Counted from the first letter of the stretch, positions 1-7,868 are shown. The stretch is DNA of 64,000 nucleotides from Microbacterium sp. Leaf288 (GCF_001422925.1 NZ_LMNI01000010.1:748404-812403), one strand, 5' to 3'. Numbers and translations: made by a program. The notes: generated by a model from the letters alone, not told the origin.

Positions 1-1
1 G

Positions 2-649
2 GTGAGTCCCACCGACGGCGGCATCGTCTACGACACCATGCCCTACCCGTATCCGACGGACGGCGCGTGGATCACCGTCCGCGTCCCCGCCGACCAGCTG
101 CAGGGCGTCGTCGACGAGCTCGACGACGTAGGCGAGGTGACGGCGACCAACCTGTCCCGTCAGGACGTCACCGAGCAGACAGTGGACCTCGAGGCGCGCA
201 TCGATGCGGCGCAGGCGTCCGTGGACCGCCTCACCGAGCTGATGACGCAGGCGCAGAGCGTCGCCGACCTCATCGCCGCGGAGTCCGCGCTGGCGGAACG
301 CCAGGCGACGCTGGAGTCCTACCAGCAGCAGCTCGAGATGCTCGACGACCAGGTCGCCATGTCGACACTGTCGGTCACGGTCGTCCCCGAGGTCGAGCCG
401 GTGACCGCCGATCCCGCCGGGTTCGGCGACGGCCTCGCCGCGGGCTGGAACGGCCTCGTCGCCACGCTCAACGGCATCGTGGTCGCGCTCGGCTTCCTCC
501 TGCCCTGGCTCGCCGTGGCGGCCGTGATCGCGGTCGTGGTGTGGGCCATCGTGCGACTCGTCCGCGGGCGTCGGCGTCGGCGGACGGATGCTGCGCCCCC
601 TGCTTCGCCGACCGTCGACGCGGACCGTTCCACCGACTCGTCACGATGA
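2..649 (+). CDS. DUF4349 domain protein, C-terminal part
   Basis: The frame is open from the left edge of the window, so the true start, signal peptide and N-terminal part are probably outside it. What remains shows the DUF4349 pattern: a beta-rich stretch followed by a long charged helical segment (about residues 50-120, with regular leucines and glutamines, likely coiled coil), then one transmembrane helix (about 160-190) ending in a run of arginines and a short polar cytoplasmic tail. This predicts an envelope protein anchored by a C-terminal helix with most of its mass outside. The family has no established biochemical role. The family assignment is from memory of its architecture, and I am fairly sure of it. 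Confidence 0.75.
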   Translation: MSPTDGGIVYDTMPYPYPTDGAWITVRVPADQLQGVVDELDDVGEVTATNLSRQDVTEQTVDLEARIDAAQASVDRLTELMTQAQSVADLIAAESALAERQATLESYQQQLEMLDDQVAMSTLSVTVVPEVEPVTADPAGFGDGLAAGWNGLVATLNGIVVALGFLLPWLAVAAVIAVVVWAIVRLVRGRRRRRTDAAPPASPTVDADRSTDSSR

Positions 650-747
650 CGGTCTCGGCGCCGTCCGCCCCCTAGGGAGTCGCCCCGGGGCGGCCCTACG
701 GAGAACAGGAGTTGCTCTCGACACCCGAAGCCCGCGGGCGTAGCGTC

Positions 748-778
748 CCCCACGCCGGGCACCGCGCCCGGGGTGGGG
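748..778 (+). promoter_or_regulatory. Hairpin overlapping the ribosome-binding region of the 789 gene
   Basis: CCCCAC-G-CCGGGC pairs with GCCCGG-G-GTGGGG across a 5-nt loop, giving a 12-bp stem with one G/G mismatch. Its 3' arm runs into the purine-rich ribosome-binding tract (about 773-786) just before the ATG at 789, so the folded RNA would partly mask the Shine-Dalgarno sequence. It could instead be the weak terminator of the upstream gene, but no U-run follows. Confidence 0.4.
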
Positions 779-788
779 AGGTAGGGAA

Positions 789-1226
789 ATGGGAATCAGA
801 TCGCGAATCGCCGTCGGCATCGTCGCCGGCCTCGTCCTGGGCATCACCGGGTCGGCCGCGGCCGGGGCCGCGCCGGTGGGCTTTCCGGTCGACGTGGTGG
901 TGCACACCGAGATCGGCGGCGGACCCAACGACTTCGAGGGCAATATCCCGGGATGCGAGACCGGCACCGTCCTCGACGTCGACCCTCGCGCGACGTTCAC
1001 GCCGTGGGGAGGCGTGTTCAAGGGCGACAAGGAATTCACCTGCGACAGCGGGAACGGGGGCTTCACCGTGCAGCTGAACGCGCGGTTCGGTGAGCCGGGG
1101 TCCACAGGGTCGTGGACGCTCGTCGATGCGTGGGGTCTCTATGAGGGCGTCAAAGGCTCCGGAAAGCTGACCGGGACATACACAGACTTGGGGATCGACG
1201 ACCGGTACACCGGCAGCGCGCGCTGA
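789..1226 (+). CDS. Small secreted protein, unknown function
   Basis: This encodes 145 residues with a clear Sec signal peptide: positive start (MGIRSR), a hydrophobic core to about residue 22, and a probable cleavage after the Ala-rich stretch near residue 28. The mature part of roughly 117 residues is rich in Gly, Thr and Asp, contains two cysteines (near residues 56 and 80) that could form a disulfide, and looks like a compact beta protein. A GGGGAGG-like ribosome-binding site lies just upstream of the chosen ATG. I do not recognise a family. It stands alone between a DUF4349 gene and a broken DUF202 gene, so context gives no function. Confidence 0.65.
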   Translation: MGIRSRIAVGIVAGLVLGITGSAAAGAAPVGFPVDVVVHTEIGGGPNDFEGNIPGCETGTVLDVDPRATFTPWGGVFKGDKEFTCDSGNGGFTVQLNARFGEPGSTGSWTLVDAWGLYEGVKGSGKLTGTYTDLGIDDRYTGSAR

Positions 1227-1300
1227 GCGCCCGCCGTCTCGACCCGGCCGGGGTGCCGCGCCACGGCCGGGTCGACAGGCGTCGCAGCTACGGTGTGAGG

Positions 1301-1605
1301 GTGACCCGCACCCGCTCCCCCGCCGCCGTCTACGGCACCGGCGATGAGCCGGACGCGCGCTTCAGCCTCGCGAACGAGCGGACGTTCCTCGCGTGGAACC
1401 GCACCGCTCTCGCGGTCTCGCGTTCGCCGTGGTGCTCTGGACCCGCGCCGGCGCCCGGCATCGCCGCATCACCCGCGCCCTGCTCGACGACCGGCCTGAC
1501 GCGCTGCCCGGCGCCGGCCTGCTCCTGCTCCTGCTCCTTACGGTGTTCGTCATCGCATGCGGCGTGGTGGCGGCCGTCGTGATCGCGCTGCCCCGCCTCA
1601 TCTGA
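1301..1605 (+). pseudogene. Broken DUF202 (YidH-like) membrane protein gene
   Basis: From a GTG at 1301 the first reading frame gives a recognisable DUF202 N-terminus (FSLANERTFLAWNRTALA, about 1360-1420). Immediately afterwards this frame loses sense, while the +1-shifted frame continues with AFAVVLWTRAG, an Arg-rich loop and a long hydrophobic helix to a stop at 1605. DUF202 genes often occur as adjacent pairs sharing an ERTxLAWxRTALA motif. The first half here resembles the YidH-type partner and the second half resembles the C-terminus of the other partner. I infer that a deletion between the two similar motifs fused the genes out of frame. A sequencing error is the alternative, but a plain indel would not explain the missing middle transmembrane segments. 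Confidence 0.55.
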
Positions 1606-1617
1606 GCGGAAATGAAA

Positions 1618-1647
1618 GACGCCCCGGTCCTTCTGGACCGGGGCGTC
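1618..1647 (-). terminator. Terminator of the tRNA-Glu transcript
   Basis: A perfect 13-bp GC-rich stem (GACGCCCCGGTCC / GGACCGGGGCGTC) with loop TTCT. Read on the minus strand it lies directly after the tRNA-Glu genes and is followed by TTTCATTT, as expected of an intrinsic terminator. Confidence 0.8.
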
Positions 1648-1652
1648 GATGG

Positions 1653-1725
1653 TGACCCCAGCGGGATTCGAACCCGCGTTACCGCCGTGAGAGGGCGGCG
1701 TACTAGGCCGCTATACGATGGGGCC
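1653..1725 (-). tRNA. tRNA-Glu (anticodon CTC), copy 2
   Basis: Read on the minus strand the 73-nt gene starts GGCCCCA and closes with TGGGGTC plus discriminator A. The 3' CCA is encoded (complement of TGG at 1650-1652). The anticodon stem CCGCC/GGCGG encloses a loop with CTC, which reads the glutamate codon GAG. The T-arm GCGGGTTCGAATCCCGC is canonical. The gene is identical to the copy at 1771-1843 and would be the second tRNA on a shared leftward transcript that ends at the hairpin 1618-1647. Confidence 0.95.
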
Positions 1726-1770
1726 GTACAGCGCGCCGCAACCGGAGTTGCGACGTTGTTGCCTGACTGG

Positions 1771-1843
1771 TGACCCCAGCGGGATTCGAACCCGCGTTAC
1801 CGCCGTGAGAGGGCGGCGTACTAGGCCGCTATACGATGGGGCC
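1771..1843 (-). tRNA. tRNA-Glu (anticodon CTC), copy 1
   Basis: Same 73-nt sequence as the gene at 1653-1725, with encoded CCA (complement of TGG at 1768-1770), a CTC anticodon loop and a canonical T-arm. The two copies are separated by 45 bp, and only a few bases of flank are shared, so they are a tandem gene pair rather than part of a longer repeat. Confidence 0.95.
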
Positions 1844-1860
1844 GTTCAGGCAACCGTTCG

Positions 1861-1890
1861 ATTATGCCACGGCCCGCATGCCCTCTCCAA
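1861..1890 (-). promoter_or_regulatory. Probable promoter of the tRNA-Glu pair
   Basis: On the minus strand a CATAAT -10 box (1866-1861) lies about 18 nt upstream of the tRNA 5' end. A TTGGAG -35 box (1890-1885) precedes it with an 18-nt spacer. This is a sigma70-type match found by eye. Confidence 0.5.
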
Positions 1891-1961
1891 ATCGGCGCGG
1901 GCACCGGCGCGCCGCCCCCTCGTCGCTTGCTCCGACGACGCCGTGGCGCTTGACTCGACGC

Positions 1962-2600
1962 ATGCTAGTCACGAAGTTCGAGCACGCCACCCTGACACTC
2001 GTCGACACCGGAAGCACGGTCGTCATCGACCCGGGTTCGTTCACGGCACCGCTCGGAGAGCTCGAGGGCGTCGTCGCGATCGTCATCACGCACGAGCACC
2101 CCGACCACTGGACGCCGGACCACCTGGACCGCATCCTCCAGACTTTCCCGGGAACGCCGATCTTCGCCCCAGAGGGCGTGTCCAAGGCGGCCGAGGGCTA
2201 CAACGTGACGATCGTCCATCCGGGCGACGTCGTCGAGGTCGAGCCGTTCCGCCTCGAATTCTTCGGCGGCCGGCACGCGGTGATCCACGAGTCGATCCCG
2301 GTCGTCGACAACGTCGGAGTGCTCGTGAACGACGAGTTCTACTACCCCGGAGACTCGTACGCCGTCCCGGAGGGCCGCGCGGTGAAGCTGCTGGCATCTC
2401 CGGTCGGCGCCCCATGGCTCAAGATCGGGGAGGCGATGGACTTCGTGCTCGCCGTCGCCCCACGACGCGTCTTCGGCACGCATGACATGACGCTGTCGGT
2501 CGCCGGCCGCGACATGGGCCGCGCGCGCCTGGGCTGGGCGGCCGAGCAGGGCGGCGGGGAACTCCTCGCGCTGAACCCCGGAGACAGCACCGACATCTGA
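1962..2600 (+). CDS. Metallo-beta-lactamase-fold hydrolase, UlaG-like
   Basis: This is a 212-residue MBL-fold protein. Visible motifs are THEHPDHW (about residues 43-50, the HxHxDH metal site), a second-domain His in GGRHAVIHE, the Asp in YPGDSY, and a terminal His in FGTHDM. This is the pattern of the L-ascorbate-6-P lactonase-like/beta-lactamase domain 2 branch, whose substrates vary, so no substrate can be assigned. I chose the ATG at 1962 because longer in-frame extension runs into the tRNA-Glu gene and does not look like the family. There is no good Shine-Dalgarno sequence before it. It is monocistronic and converges with the ptsH operon over a shared terminator. Confidence 0.75.
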   Translation: MLVTKFEHATLTLVDTGSTVVIDPGSFTAPLGELEGVVAIVITHEHPDHWTPDHLDRILQTFPGTPIFAPEGVSKAAEGYNVTIVHPGDVVEVEPFRLEFFGGRHAVIHESIPVVDNVGVLVNDEFYYPGDSYAVPEGRAVKLLASPVGAPWLKIGEAMDFVLAVAPRRVFGTHDMTLSVAGRDMGRARLGWAAEQGGGELLALNPGDSTDI

Positions 2601-2632
2601 ACCGGAAGCGCCGAAACACCCCGCAGAACGCG

Positions 2633-2676
2633 GACGACGGATGCCGCAGCGGCTTCGACCCGCGGCATCCGTCGTC
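2633..2676. terminator. Bidirectional terminator between the MBL gene and ptsH
   Basis: A 15-bp perfect inverted repeat (GACGACGGATGCCGC / GCGGCATCCGTCGTC) with a 14-nt loop lies between two converging genes. Modest T-richness follows on the + side (ACATTCTT). Confidence 0.75.
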
Positions 2677-2690
2677 ACATTCTTCGGTGC

Positions 2691-2960
2691 TTACTGTGCG
2701 TCGAGGTCCGTCTCGAGCAGAGCGACCAGGGCGTCCAGCGCCTCTTCGGCGCCGTCCCCGTCGGCCTTCAGGGTCACGACGGTCCCCTGCGAGGCACCGA
2801 GGCCCATCAGCGACAGGATGCTGCCGGCGTTGAGATCGGCACCGCCCTCGACCGCGATCGTGACCGGGACGGGCTGCGCCTGCACGGCCTGCACGAAGAG
2901 CTTCGCGGGGCGGGCGTGGAGTCCCGAGCTGCTGGCGATGGTGGCCTGACGTTCTGCCAT
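2691..2960 (-). CDS. ptsH: Phosphocarrier protein HPr
   Basis: This encodes 89 residues, the usual length for HPr, the small cytoplasmic phosphocarrier that passes phosphate from enzyme I to sugar-specific EIIA domains. The active-site motif GLHARP places the phosphorylated histidine at residue 15. The regulatory-site region NAGSILSLMGLG carries Ser47 where Ser46 sits in Bacillus HPr. It is the last gene of the leftward fructose operon, 63 bp after fruA, so it would be induced together with the fructose permease. No enzyme I gene is in the window. Confidence 0.95.
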   Translation of the reverse strand: MAERQATIASSSGLHARPAKLFVQAVQAQPVPVTIAVEGGADLNAGSILSLMGLGASQGTVVTLKADGDGAEEALDALVALLETDLDAQ

Positions 2961-3023
2961 GGTTCTCTCCTGTCTGTGTCGGACCTCGGCGGTCGACGAT
3001 TCCGATTCTGGCGGACGACGCCC

Positions 3024-5051
3024 TCAGGCCGCCACGGGTACACGCGCTTCGGCCTCTTCGAGCTCCTTCGGTGCGATCCACTTCTTGAGAGCGATCACCG
3101 TGAGGGCCGAGACGACCGTGCCCGCCGCGAGAGCGATCAGGAAGCCCCAGATCGGGTTGATCGCGAAGAGGACGAAGATGCCGCCGTGAGGCGCCAGGGA
3201 CTCGACGGCGAACGCCATGCTGAGGGCGCCCGTGACCGCGCCGCCCGCCATCATCGCGGGGATGACGCGCAGCGGGTCCGCCGCGGCGAACGGGATCGCG
3301 CCCTCGCTGATGAACGCCGCGCCCAGCAGCCAGGCCGCCTTGCCGTTCTCACGCTCGACCGGGGGGAACATGTTGCGTGCGAGCACCGTCGACGCCAGCG
3401 CCATCGCGAGCGGCGGGACCATGCCGGCGGTCATGACCGCGGCCATGATCAGGTACGGCGTGGTGTTATCCGCCGAAGCGGACGCAAGGCCCGCGACCGC
3501 GAACGCGTACGCGACCTTGTTGACCGGACCACCCAGGTCGAAGCACATCATGAGACCGAGGATCACGCCGACGAGGATGATCGCGCCGGTCGCGGCGAGG
3601 CCCGTGAGCCAGTCGTTCAGCCCGACCATCAGGGTCGCGATGGGGCGGCCGAGGAACAGGATCATGAGCCCCGACGCCACGATCGACGCCACGAGCGGGA
3701 TGATCACGACGGGCATGAGGCCGCGCAGCCAGCGCGGGGCGTTGAATCGCCCGATCCACCATGCGACGTAACCCGCGAGCAGACCGCCGATGATGCCGCC
3801 GATGAACCCGGCGCCCATCAGCGCGGCGATCGCGCCGGCGACGAAGCCGGGCGCGATGCCGGGCCTGTCCGCGATCGCGAAGGCGATGTAGCCGGCCAGC
3901 GCCGAGACGAGGAAGCCCATCGACGTCACACCGATCACGAAGAACACCGACCCGAAGTACTGGGCGAGCCCGCCCTCCGGAAGCGCCCACAGGGCGTTGT
4001 CCTTGATGACGGTGAACGCCGCGTCGTCCGCGTTGACGTTGACGCCGCCGATGAGGAAGCCGAGGGCGATCAGCAGACCGCCGCCCGCGACGAACGGGAT
4101 CATGTAGCTGACGCCGGTGAGGAGGATCCGCTGGATGCGGGCACCCCACGACATCGTCTCGGCGGGGGCCGCAGCGGCGGCGGCCGCCTCTCCCCCCACG
4201 CGGGTGGCCGACGGGTCGTTCGCGGCGGCGACGGCCTCCGAGATCAGCTGATCGGGCTGCTCGATGCCGCGCTTGACGCCCGAGCGCACGACCGGCTTGC
4301 CGGCGAACCGCTGCGGTTCCCGTACGTCGACGTCGGTGGCGAAGATCACGGCGTCGGCGTTGCGGATGACGTCCGCCGGAAGCGCCTGGTAGCCGCTGGA
4401 GCCCTGCGGCTCGACGACGAGGTCGATCCCGGCCTTCTTGCCCGCCGCGGTGAGGGCGTCGGCGGCCATGAACGTGTGCGCGATGCCGGTCGCGCAGGCC
4501 GTGACCGCGACGACGCGTGCCGGGCGGCCGTCGACGACGAGGCCCGATGCGGCGCTGGGCACCGAGGCCGCGGCAGCCGGAGCGGGCGCTGCGGCCTCGC
4601 GCTCCCCGATCGCCGCCTGCACGATCGCGACCACGTCGTCGTCGGACGACGCGGCGCGCAGTCCCGCGGTGAAGTCCTCCTGCATGAGGCTGCGGGCGAG
4701 CTTCGAGAGCACCGCGAGGTGCGCCTCGGCGGCGTCCGCGGGGGCCGCGATGAGGAATACGAGATCGGCGGCGCCGTCCGGCGCACCGAAATCGACGCCC
4801 GGGTTCAGTCGCGCGAAGGCGAGGGACGGGGTCGACACCGCGGCGCTCTTGGCGTGCGGGATGGCGATGCCGCCGGGAAGCCCGGTCTCGTCCTTCTCTT
4901 CGCGGGCCCACGCGTCGGCGAAGAGCGCTTCGGCGTCGGTCGCGCGACCCTGCGCGACCACACGTGCGGCGAGGGCCCGGATGACGGCGGCCTTGTCGGC
5001 GCCCAGCGGGACGTCGAGACTCACCAGGCCTGGGGTGATGGTGTCGGACAC
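3024..5051 (-). CDS. fruA: Fructose-specific PTS enzyme IIABC
   Basis: This is a 675-residue fused permease that imports fructose and phosphorylates it to fructose-1-phosphate. The order is A-B-C. The IIA domain spans residues 1-150, with active His66 in GIAIPHAKS. An Ala/Pro-rich linker follows at 150-168. The IIB domain spans about 175-280, with the phosphorylated Cys186 in TACATGIAHTF. A second linker leads to IIC, about 300-660, with roughly ten hydrophobic helices. The length matches actinobacterial FruA. It lies 38 bp after fruK and 63 bp before ptsH in the same operon, so the flanking kinase confirms the fructose specificity. Confidence 0.95.
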   Translation of the reverse strand: MSDTITPGLVSLDVPLGADKAAVIRALAARVVAQGRATDAEALFADAWAREEKDETGLPGGIAIPHAKSAAVSTPSLAFARLNPGVDFGAPDGAADLVFLIAAPADAAEAHLAVLSKLARSLMQEDFTAGLRAASSDDDVVAIVQAAIGEREAAAPAPAAAASVPSAASGLVVDGRPARVVAVTACATGIAHTFMAADALTAAGKKAGIDLVVEPQGSSGYQALPADVIRNADAVIFATDVDVREPQRFAGKPVVRSGVKRGIEQPDQLISEAVAAANDPSATRVGGEAAAAAAAPAETMSWGARIQRILLTGVSYMIPFVAGGGLLIALGFLIGGVNVNADDAAFTVIKDNALWALPEGGLAQYFGSVFFVIGVTSMGFLVSALAGYIAFAIADRPGIAPGFVAGAIAALMGAGFIGGIIGGLLAGYVAWWIGRFNAPRWLRGLMPVVIIPLVASIVASGLMILFLGRPIATLMVGLNDWLTGLAATGAIILVGVILGLMMCFDLGGPVNKVAYAFAVAGLASASADNTTPYLIMAAVMTAGMVPPLAMALASTVLARNMFPPVERENGKAAWLLGAAFISEGAIPFAAADPLRVIPAMMAGGAVTGALSMAFAVESLAPHGGIFVLFAINPIWGFLIALAAGTVVSALTVIALKKWIAPKELEEAEARVPVAA

Positions 5052-5089
5052 GGTGACCTCCTGCGGTCGTGGGGTGTGGTGGGTGGGTG

Positions 5090-6031
5090 TCAGTCGAGAC
5101 GCGTGACAGGCACGTCGCCGGTGGGAAGGTCTGCGGGAGCCGGCGCTTTCGTGCCGGGAAGGGATGCTGCGGCCGACCCGTACCGGACCGCGAGGCGCAG
5201 CCGCTCGTCCTGGTCGGCGCCGCGCGTCGCAGCGAGCACGTATCCCGCGAGCGAGCTGTCGCCCGCGCCGACGGTGCTCACGACCTGGATCGGCGGCGGC
5301 GTGGCCGCCCAGGCGCCCTCGGCGGCGACGAGCACGGCACCGCGGGAGCCGAGGGTGATGAGCGCCGCCCGCACGCGGGCGGGAACGAGAACGCGCGCCA
5401 CGTCGAGCACCGCCTGCGGGTCGGCGCCGTCGATGGCGACGCCGGCGAGCTCGGCGAGCTCTTCGTCGTTCGGCTTGATGAGATCGGGCGCGCCGTCTGC
5501 GACGACGGCGGTGAGCGCCGGGCCGGAGGTGTCGACAGCGATGAGCGGGGCGTCCGCGCCGTGCGCGCGGCGAACGGCGGCGATCACGCGCACGTAGAAG
5601 TCATCGGCGACGCCGGGAGGCAACGAGCCGGCCAGCACCAGCCAACGCGCGCCCACGGATGCGGAGACCACCGCGTCGATCACCGCGGAGACCTCGTCGG
5701 GCGAGAGTTCCGCACCCGGCAGGTTCAGCTTCGTGGTGACCCCGGCGGGGTCGGTGATCGCGATGTTCGCGCGCACGTTGCCGTGGATCGGAACGCGCCG
5801 TGCGTCGACCTCGGCCGCGCGGAGGGCCGCGTCGAACGGATCACCCGGCGCGAGCGGCAGCACCGCGGTGCAGTCCTCGCCCGCGGCGGCGACGGCGCGG
5901 GCGACGTTGATGCCCTTGCCGCCGGCGTCCTCCCGTGCGGAGGCTGCGCTCTGCACGTCTCCGACCTGCAGAGGGGCGGGGAGCATCACCGTGCGGTCGA
6001 GGGACGGGTTGGCGGTGAGCGTCACGATCAT
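5090..6031 (-). CDS. fruK: 1-phosphofructokinase
   Basis: This 313-residue PfkB-family kinase converts fructose-1-phosphate and ATP to fructose-1,6-bisphosphate. It starts MIVTLTANPSLDRT, has the first PfkB signature in AGGKGINVAR (about residues 36-45), and carries the ATP-site/catalytic-base signature STVGAGDSSLAGY (about 249-261), where the Asp is the catalytic base. Its ATG overlaps the fruR stop by 4 nt (ATGA), so the two are translationally coupled. fruA follows. Confidence 0.95.
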   Translation of the reverse strand: MIVTLTANPSLDRTVMLPAPLQVGDVQSAASAREDAGGKGINVARAVAAAGEDCTAVLPLAPGDPFDAALRAAEVDARRVPIHGNVRANIAITDPAGVTTKLNLPGAELSPDEVSAVIDAVVSASVGARWLVLAGSLPPGVADDFYVRVIAAVRRAHGADAPLIAVDTSGPALTAVVADGAPDLIKPNDEELAELAGVAIDGADPQAVLDVARVLVPARVRAALITLGSRGAVLVAAEGAWAATPPPIQVVSTVGAGDSSLAGYVLAATRGADQDERLRLAVRYGSAAASLPGTKAPAPADLPTGDVPVTRLD

Positions 6032-6807
6032 GCGAGCCAGACCTCCACATCGGCGTCCGCGAGCGCGGACGCGAGTTCTGCGTCGGGTGCGGCATCCGTC
6101 ACCAGCACGTCGATGTCGGACAGCGACGCGAAGCCGACGAGCAGCTCCGCACCGAGCTTCTCGGCGTCGGCCACGACCACCACCCGACGCGCCGACTCGA
6201 CGATGGCGCGCTTCACAGCCGCCTCGTCGGGGTCGGGCGTGCTGAGACCGAACGTCGCGGAGACACCGTTGGTGCCGACGAAGGCGACGTCGGGACGCAG
6301 GGCGCCGATGGCGCGGACCGTGTCGGCGCCGACGGCCGCGGCGGTGAGTCCGCGCACGCGACCCCCGACCAGCGAGAGCGAGGCGCCCGGGATGCCGGCC
6401 AGCGTGTTTCCGAGTGTCAGCGAGTGCGTGACGACCTCGATCCGAGCGCTCGAGAGGCGCGGGATCAACGCCGAGGCGACGGCCGAGGTGGTCGTGCCGG
6501 CGTCGAGGAAGACGGATCCGGTGAATTCGGCGCCGAGGGCGTCCAGGGCGCGCTGACCGATGGCGGCCTTGGCGCCGCCGTGGTGCTCGAGGCGCTCAGC
6601 GAGCGAGGGCTCGCGCGTGCTGGCGCGCTCCCGGCTCACCGCTCCCCCGTGAACGCGGCGCAGCGCGCCGGCGGACTCGAGGTGATCGAGATCGCGACGG
6701 ATGGTCTCGGTCGTGACGTCGAAGCGCTCGGCGAGCTCGACGACGCTCACGCGGCTCCGCTCTGCCACCAGGAGCTCGATCTGCTCGTGGCGCTCCGTCG
6801 CGTACAT
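6028..6807 (-). CDS. fruR: DeoR-family regulator of the fructose operon
   Basis: This encodes 259 residues with an N-terminal DeoR helix-turn-helix (about 5-57, motif VTTETIRRDLDHLE) and a C-terminal sugar-phosphate-sensing domain with the family's DAGTTT and VGTNGV motifs. As first gene of the fruR-fruK-fruA-ptsH operon it is the expected autoregulated repressor relieved by fructose-1-phosphate; that ligand is family knowledge, not shown here. I chose the ATG at 6807 over longer in-frame extensions because a GGAGGG ribosome-binding site lies about 8 nt upstream and the protein aligns with the normal DeoR N-terminus. Confidence 0.9.
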   Translation of the reverse strand: MYATERHEQIELLVAERSRVSVVELAERFDVTTETIRRDLDHLESAGALRRVHGGAVSRERASTREPSLAERLEHHGGAKAAIGQRALDALGAEFTGSVFLDAGTTTSAVASALIPRLSSARIEVVTHSLTLGNTLAGIPGASLSLVGGRVRGLTAAAVGADTVRAIGALRPDVAFVGTNGVSATFGLSTPDPDEAAVKRAIVESARRVVVVADAEKLGAELLVGFASLSDIDVLVTDAAPDAELASALADADVEVWLA

Positions 6808-6856
6808 GTGGGACAACCCTCCGTTGGATTCCCACACAATACAACACAGTCCCACA
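6807..6856. promoter_or_regulatory. Candidate FruR operator: phased TCCCACA repeats
   Basis: TCCCACA occurs at 6830-6836 and again at 6850-6856, exactly 20 bp (about two helical turns) apart. Its inverse TGTGGGA lies at 6807-6813, at the fruR start. The cluster sits in the fruR leader between fruR and the divergent phosphotransferase gene. The repeats are seen; their use by FruR is inferred. Confidence 0.5.
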
Positions 6857-6882
6857 TAAACGCAAGAGAGTATCGTCGTACG

Positions 6883-7803
6883 GTGCCCGACAAACCCGCC
6901 GCTGAGGTCTCGTTCGACACCGCACTCATCCGAGGACTGCTCGCCGACCAGGCGCTCGCGACCATCCCCGCCGCCCGCGAGCTGCCGCTCCGGAAGGTCG
7001 CGGAGGGCTGGGACAGCGAGGTGTGGCGGCTGGGTGGCGAGTACGCCGTGCGACTCCCCCGCCGCGCGCTCGCCGCACCCCTGGTCCTGCACGAGCAGGC
7101 CGTGCTGCCGGGGGTGGCCGAGCGGCTCGCGCCGCTGGACGTGCGCGTTCCGGCGCCCGTGGTGGCCGGTGTGGCGGGCCACGGCTACCCCTGGGCGTGG
7201 TCCGTCGTGCCGTGGATCGACGGCGTCTCCGCTCTGGACCAGCCGCGCGCCGAGCGCGGCGAATGGGCCGACACGCTCGCTCGCGCGCTCGTGGCACTGC
7301 ATGCCGACGCACCGGAGGATCACCCGGTCAATCCCTTCCGCGGTGTGCCCCTCGCCGCTCGCACGGGCGCTGTCGAGGAGCGACTGCGCACGCTGCGCGC
7401 GGGAGGCCTCCTCGACGACACTTCAGCGGACGCCGTGCACGCGCTGTGGCAGGCGGGACTCGAAGCGGCTGCGTGGGATCGGACGCCGGTGTGGATCCAC
7501 GGCGACCTGCACCCGGGCAATCTGGTCGCGCGCGACGGCGCGCTCGCCGGAATCATCGACTTCGGCGACGTCACCGCGGGCGACCCGGCCTACGATCTGG
7601 CGGTCGCCTGGCTGGCATTCGACGCCGCGGGTCGCGAACGGTTCATCACGGCGGCGGGCTCAGCCTACGACGCCGACGTCTGGGTGCGAGCGCACGCCTG
7701 GGCTGCCGCCGTCGTGCTCATGCTGCTGGCACACAGCGACGACAACCCCGCCTACTTCGCGCTGGGACGGGATGCTGCCACCGAGGTGCTCGCAGACGCC
7801 TGA
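6883..7803 (+). CDS. Aminoglycoside-phosphotransferase-fold (APH) kinase
   Basis: This encodes 306 residues with the APH/choline-kinase fold. The catalytic loop is IHGDLHPGNL (about 205-214), with Asp as base, and the metal-binding IIDFGDVTAGDPAYDLA follows (about 224-240). The N-lobe motif SEVWRLGGEYAVRLPR carries the ATP-binding lysine/arginine region. Members phosphorylate many small molecules, including hygromycin-like drugs, macrolides and sugars, and nothing here fixes the substrate. Calling it a resistance gene would be unsupported. The GTG at 6883 was chosen because the upstream frame lies in the FruR operator region. It is transcribed away from fruR and ends at a strong terminator. 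Confidence 0.8.
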   Translation: MPDKPAAEVSFDTALIRGLLADQALATIPAARELPLRKVAEGWDSEVWRLGGEYAVRLPRRALAAPLVLHEQAVLPGVAERLAPLDVRVPAPVVAGVAGHGYPWAWSVVPWIDGVSALDQPRAERGEWADTLARALVALHADAPEDHPVNPFRGVPLAARTGAVEERLRTLRAGGLLDDTSADAVHALWQAGLEAAAWDRTPVWIHGDLHPGNLVARDGALAGIIDFGDVTAGDPAYDLAVAWLAFDAAGRERFITAAGSAYDADVWVRAHAWAAAVVLMLLAHSDDNPAYFALGRDAATEVLADA

Positions 7804-7834
7804 GGCCGCGATATCCATGTTCGATGGAAAACGA

Positions 7835-7859
7835 AAAACCCCCGCTCAGCGGGGGTTTT
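7835..7859. terminator. Bidirectional terminator
   Basis: AAAACCCCCGC-TCA-GCGGGGGTTTT is a near-perfect palindrome with A/T runs on both sides. It serves the phosphotransferase gene on the + strand and the tRNA-Gln (and gltX) transcript on the minus strand. Confidence 0.9.
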
Positions 7860-7868
7860 CTCGTTTGG

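Noticed and set aside
1650..1850. Direct repeat that could be an attachment site or the start of a repeat array.
   Set aside because: The repeated unit is exactly a tRNA-Glu gene with little shared flank, and no integrase or mobile gene is near.
2916..5597. An 893-codon open frame on the + strand across fruA and fruK.
   Set aside because: It is antisense to two clear PTS genes, and its product is a low-complexity Arg/Asp/Glu-rich string, typical of shadow frames in high-GC coding DNA.
6883..7803. Aminoglycoside resistance gene.
   Set aside because: The APH fold is shared by many kinases. No mobile element or resistance context is present, and the sequence does not identify a drug substrate.
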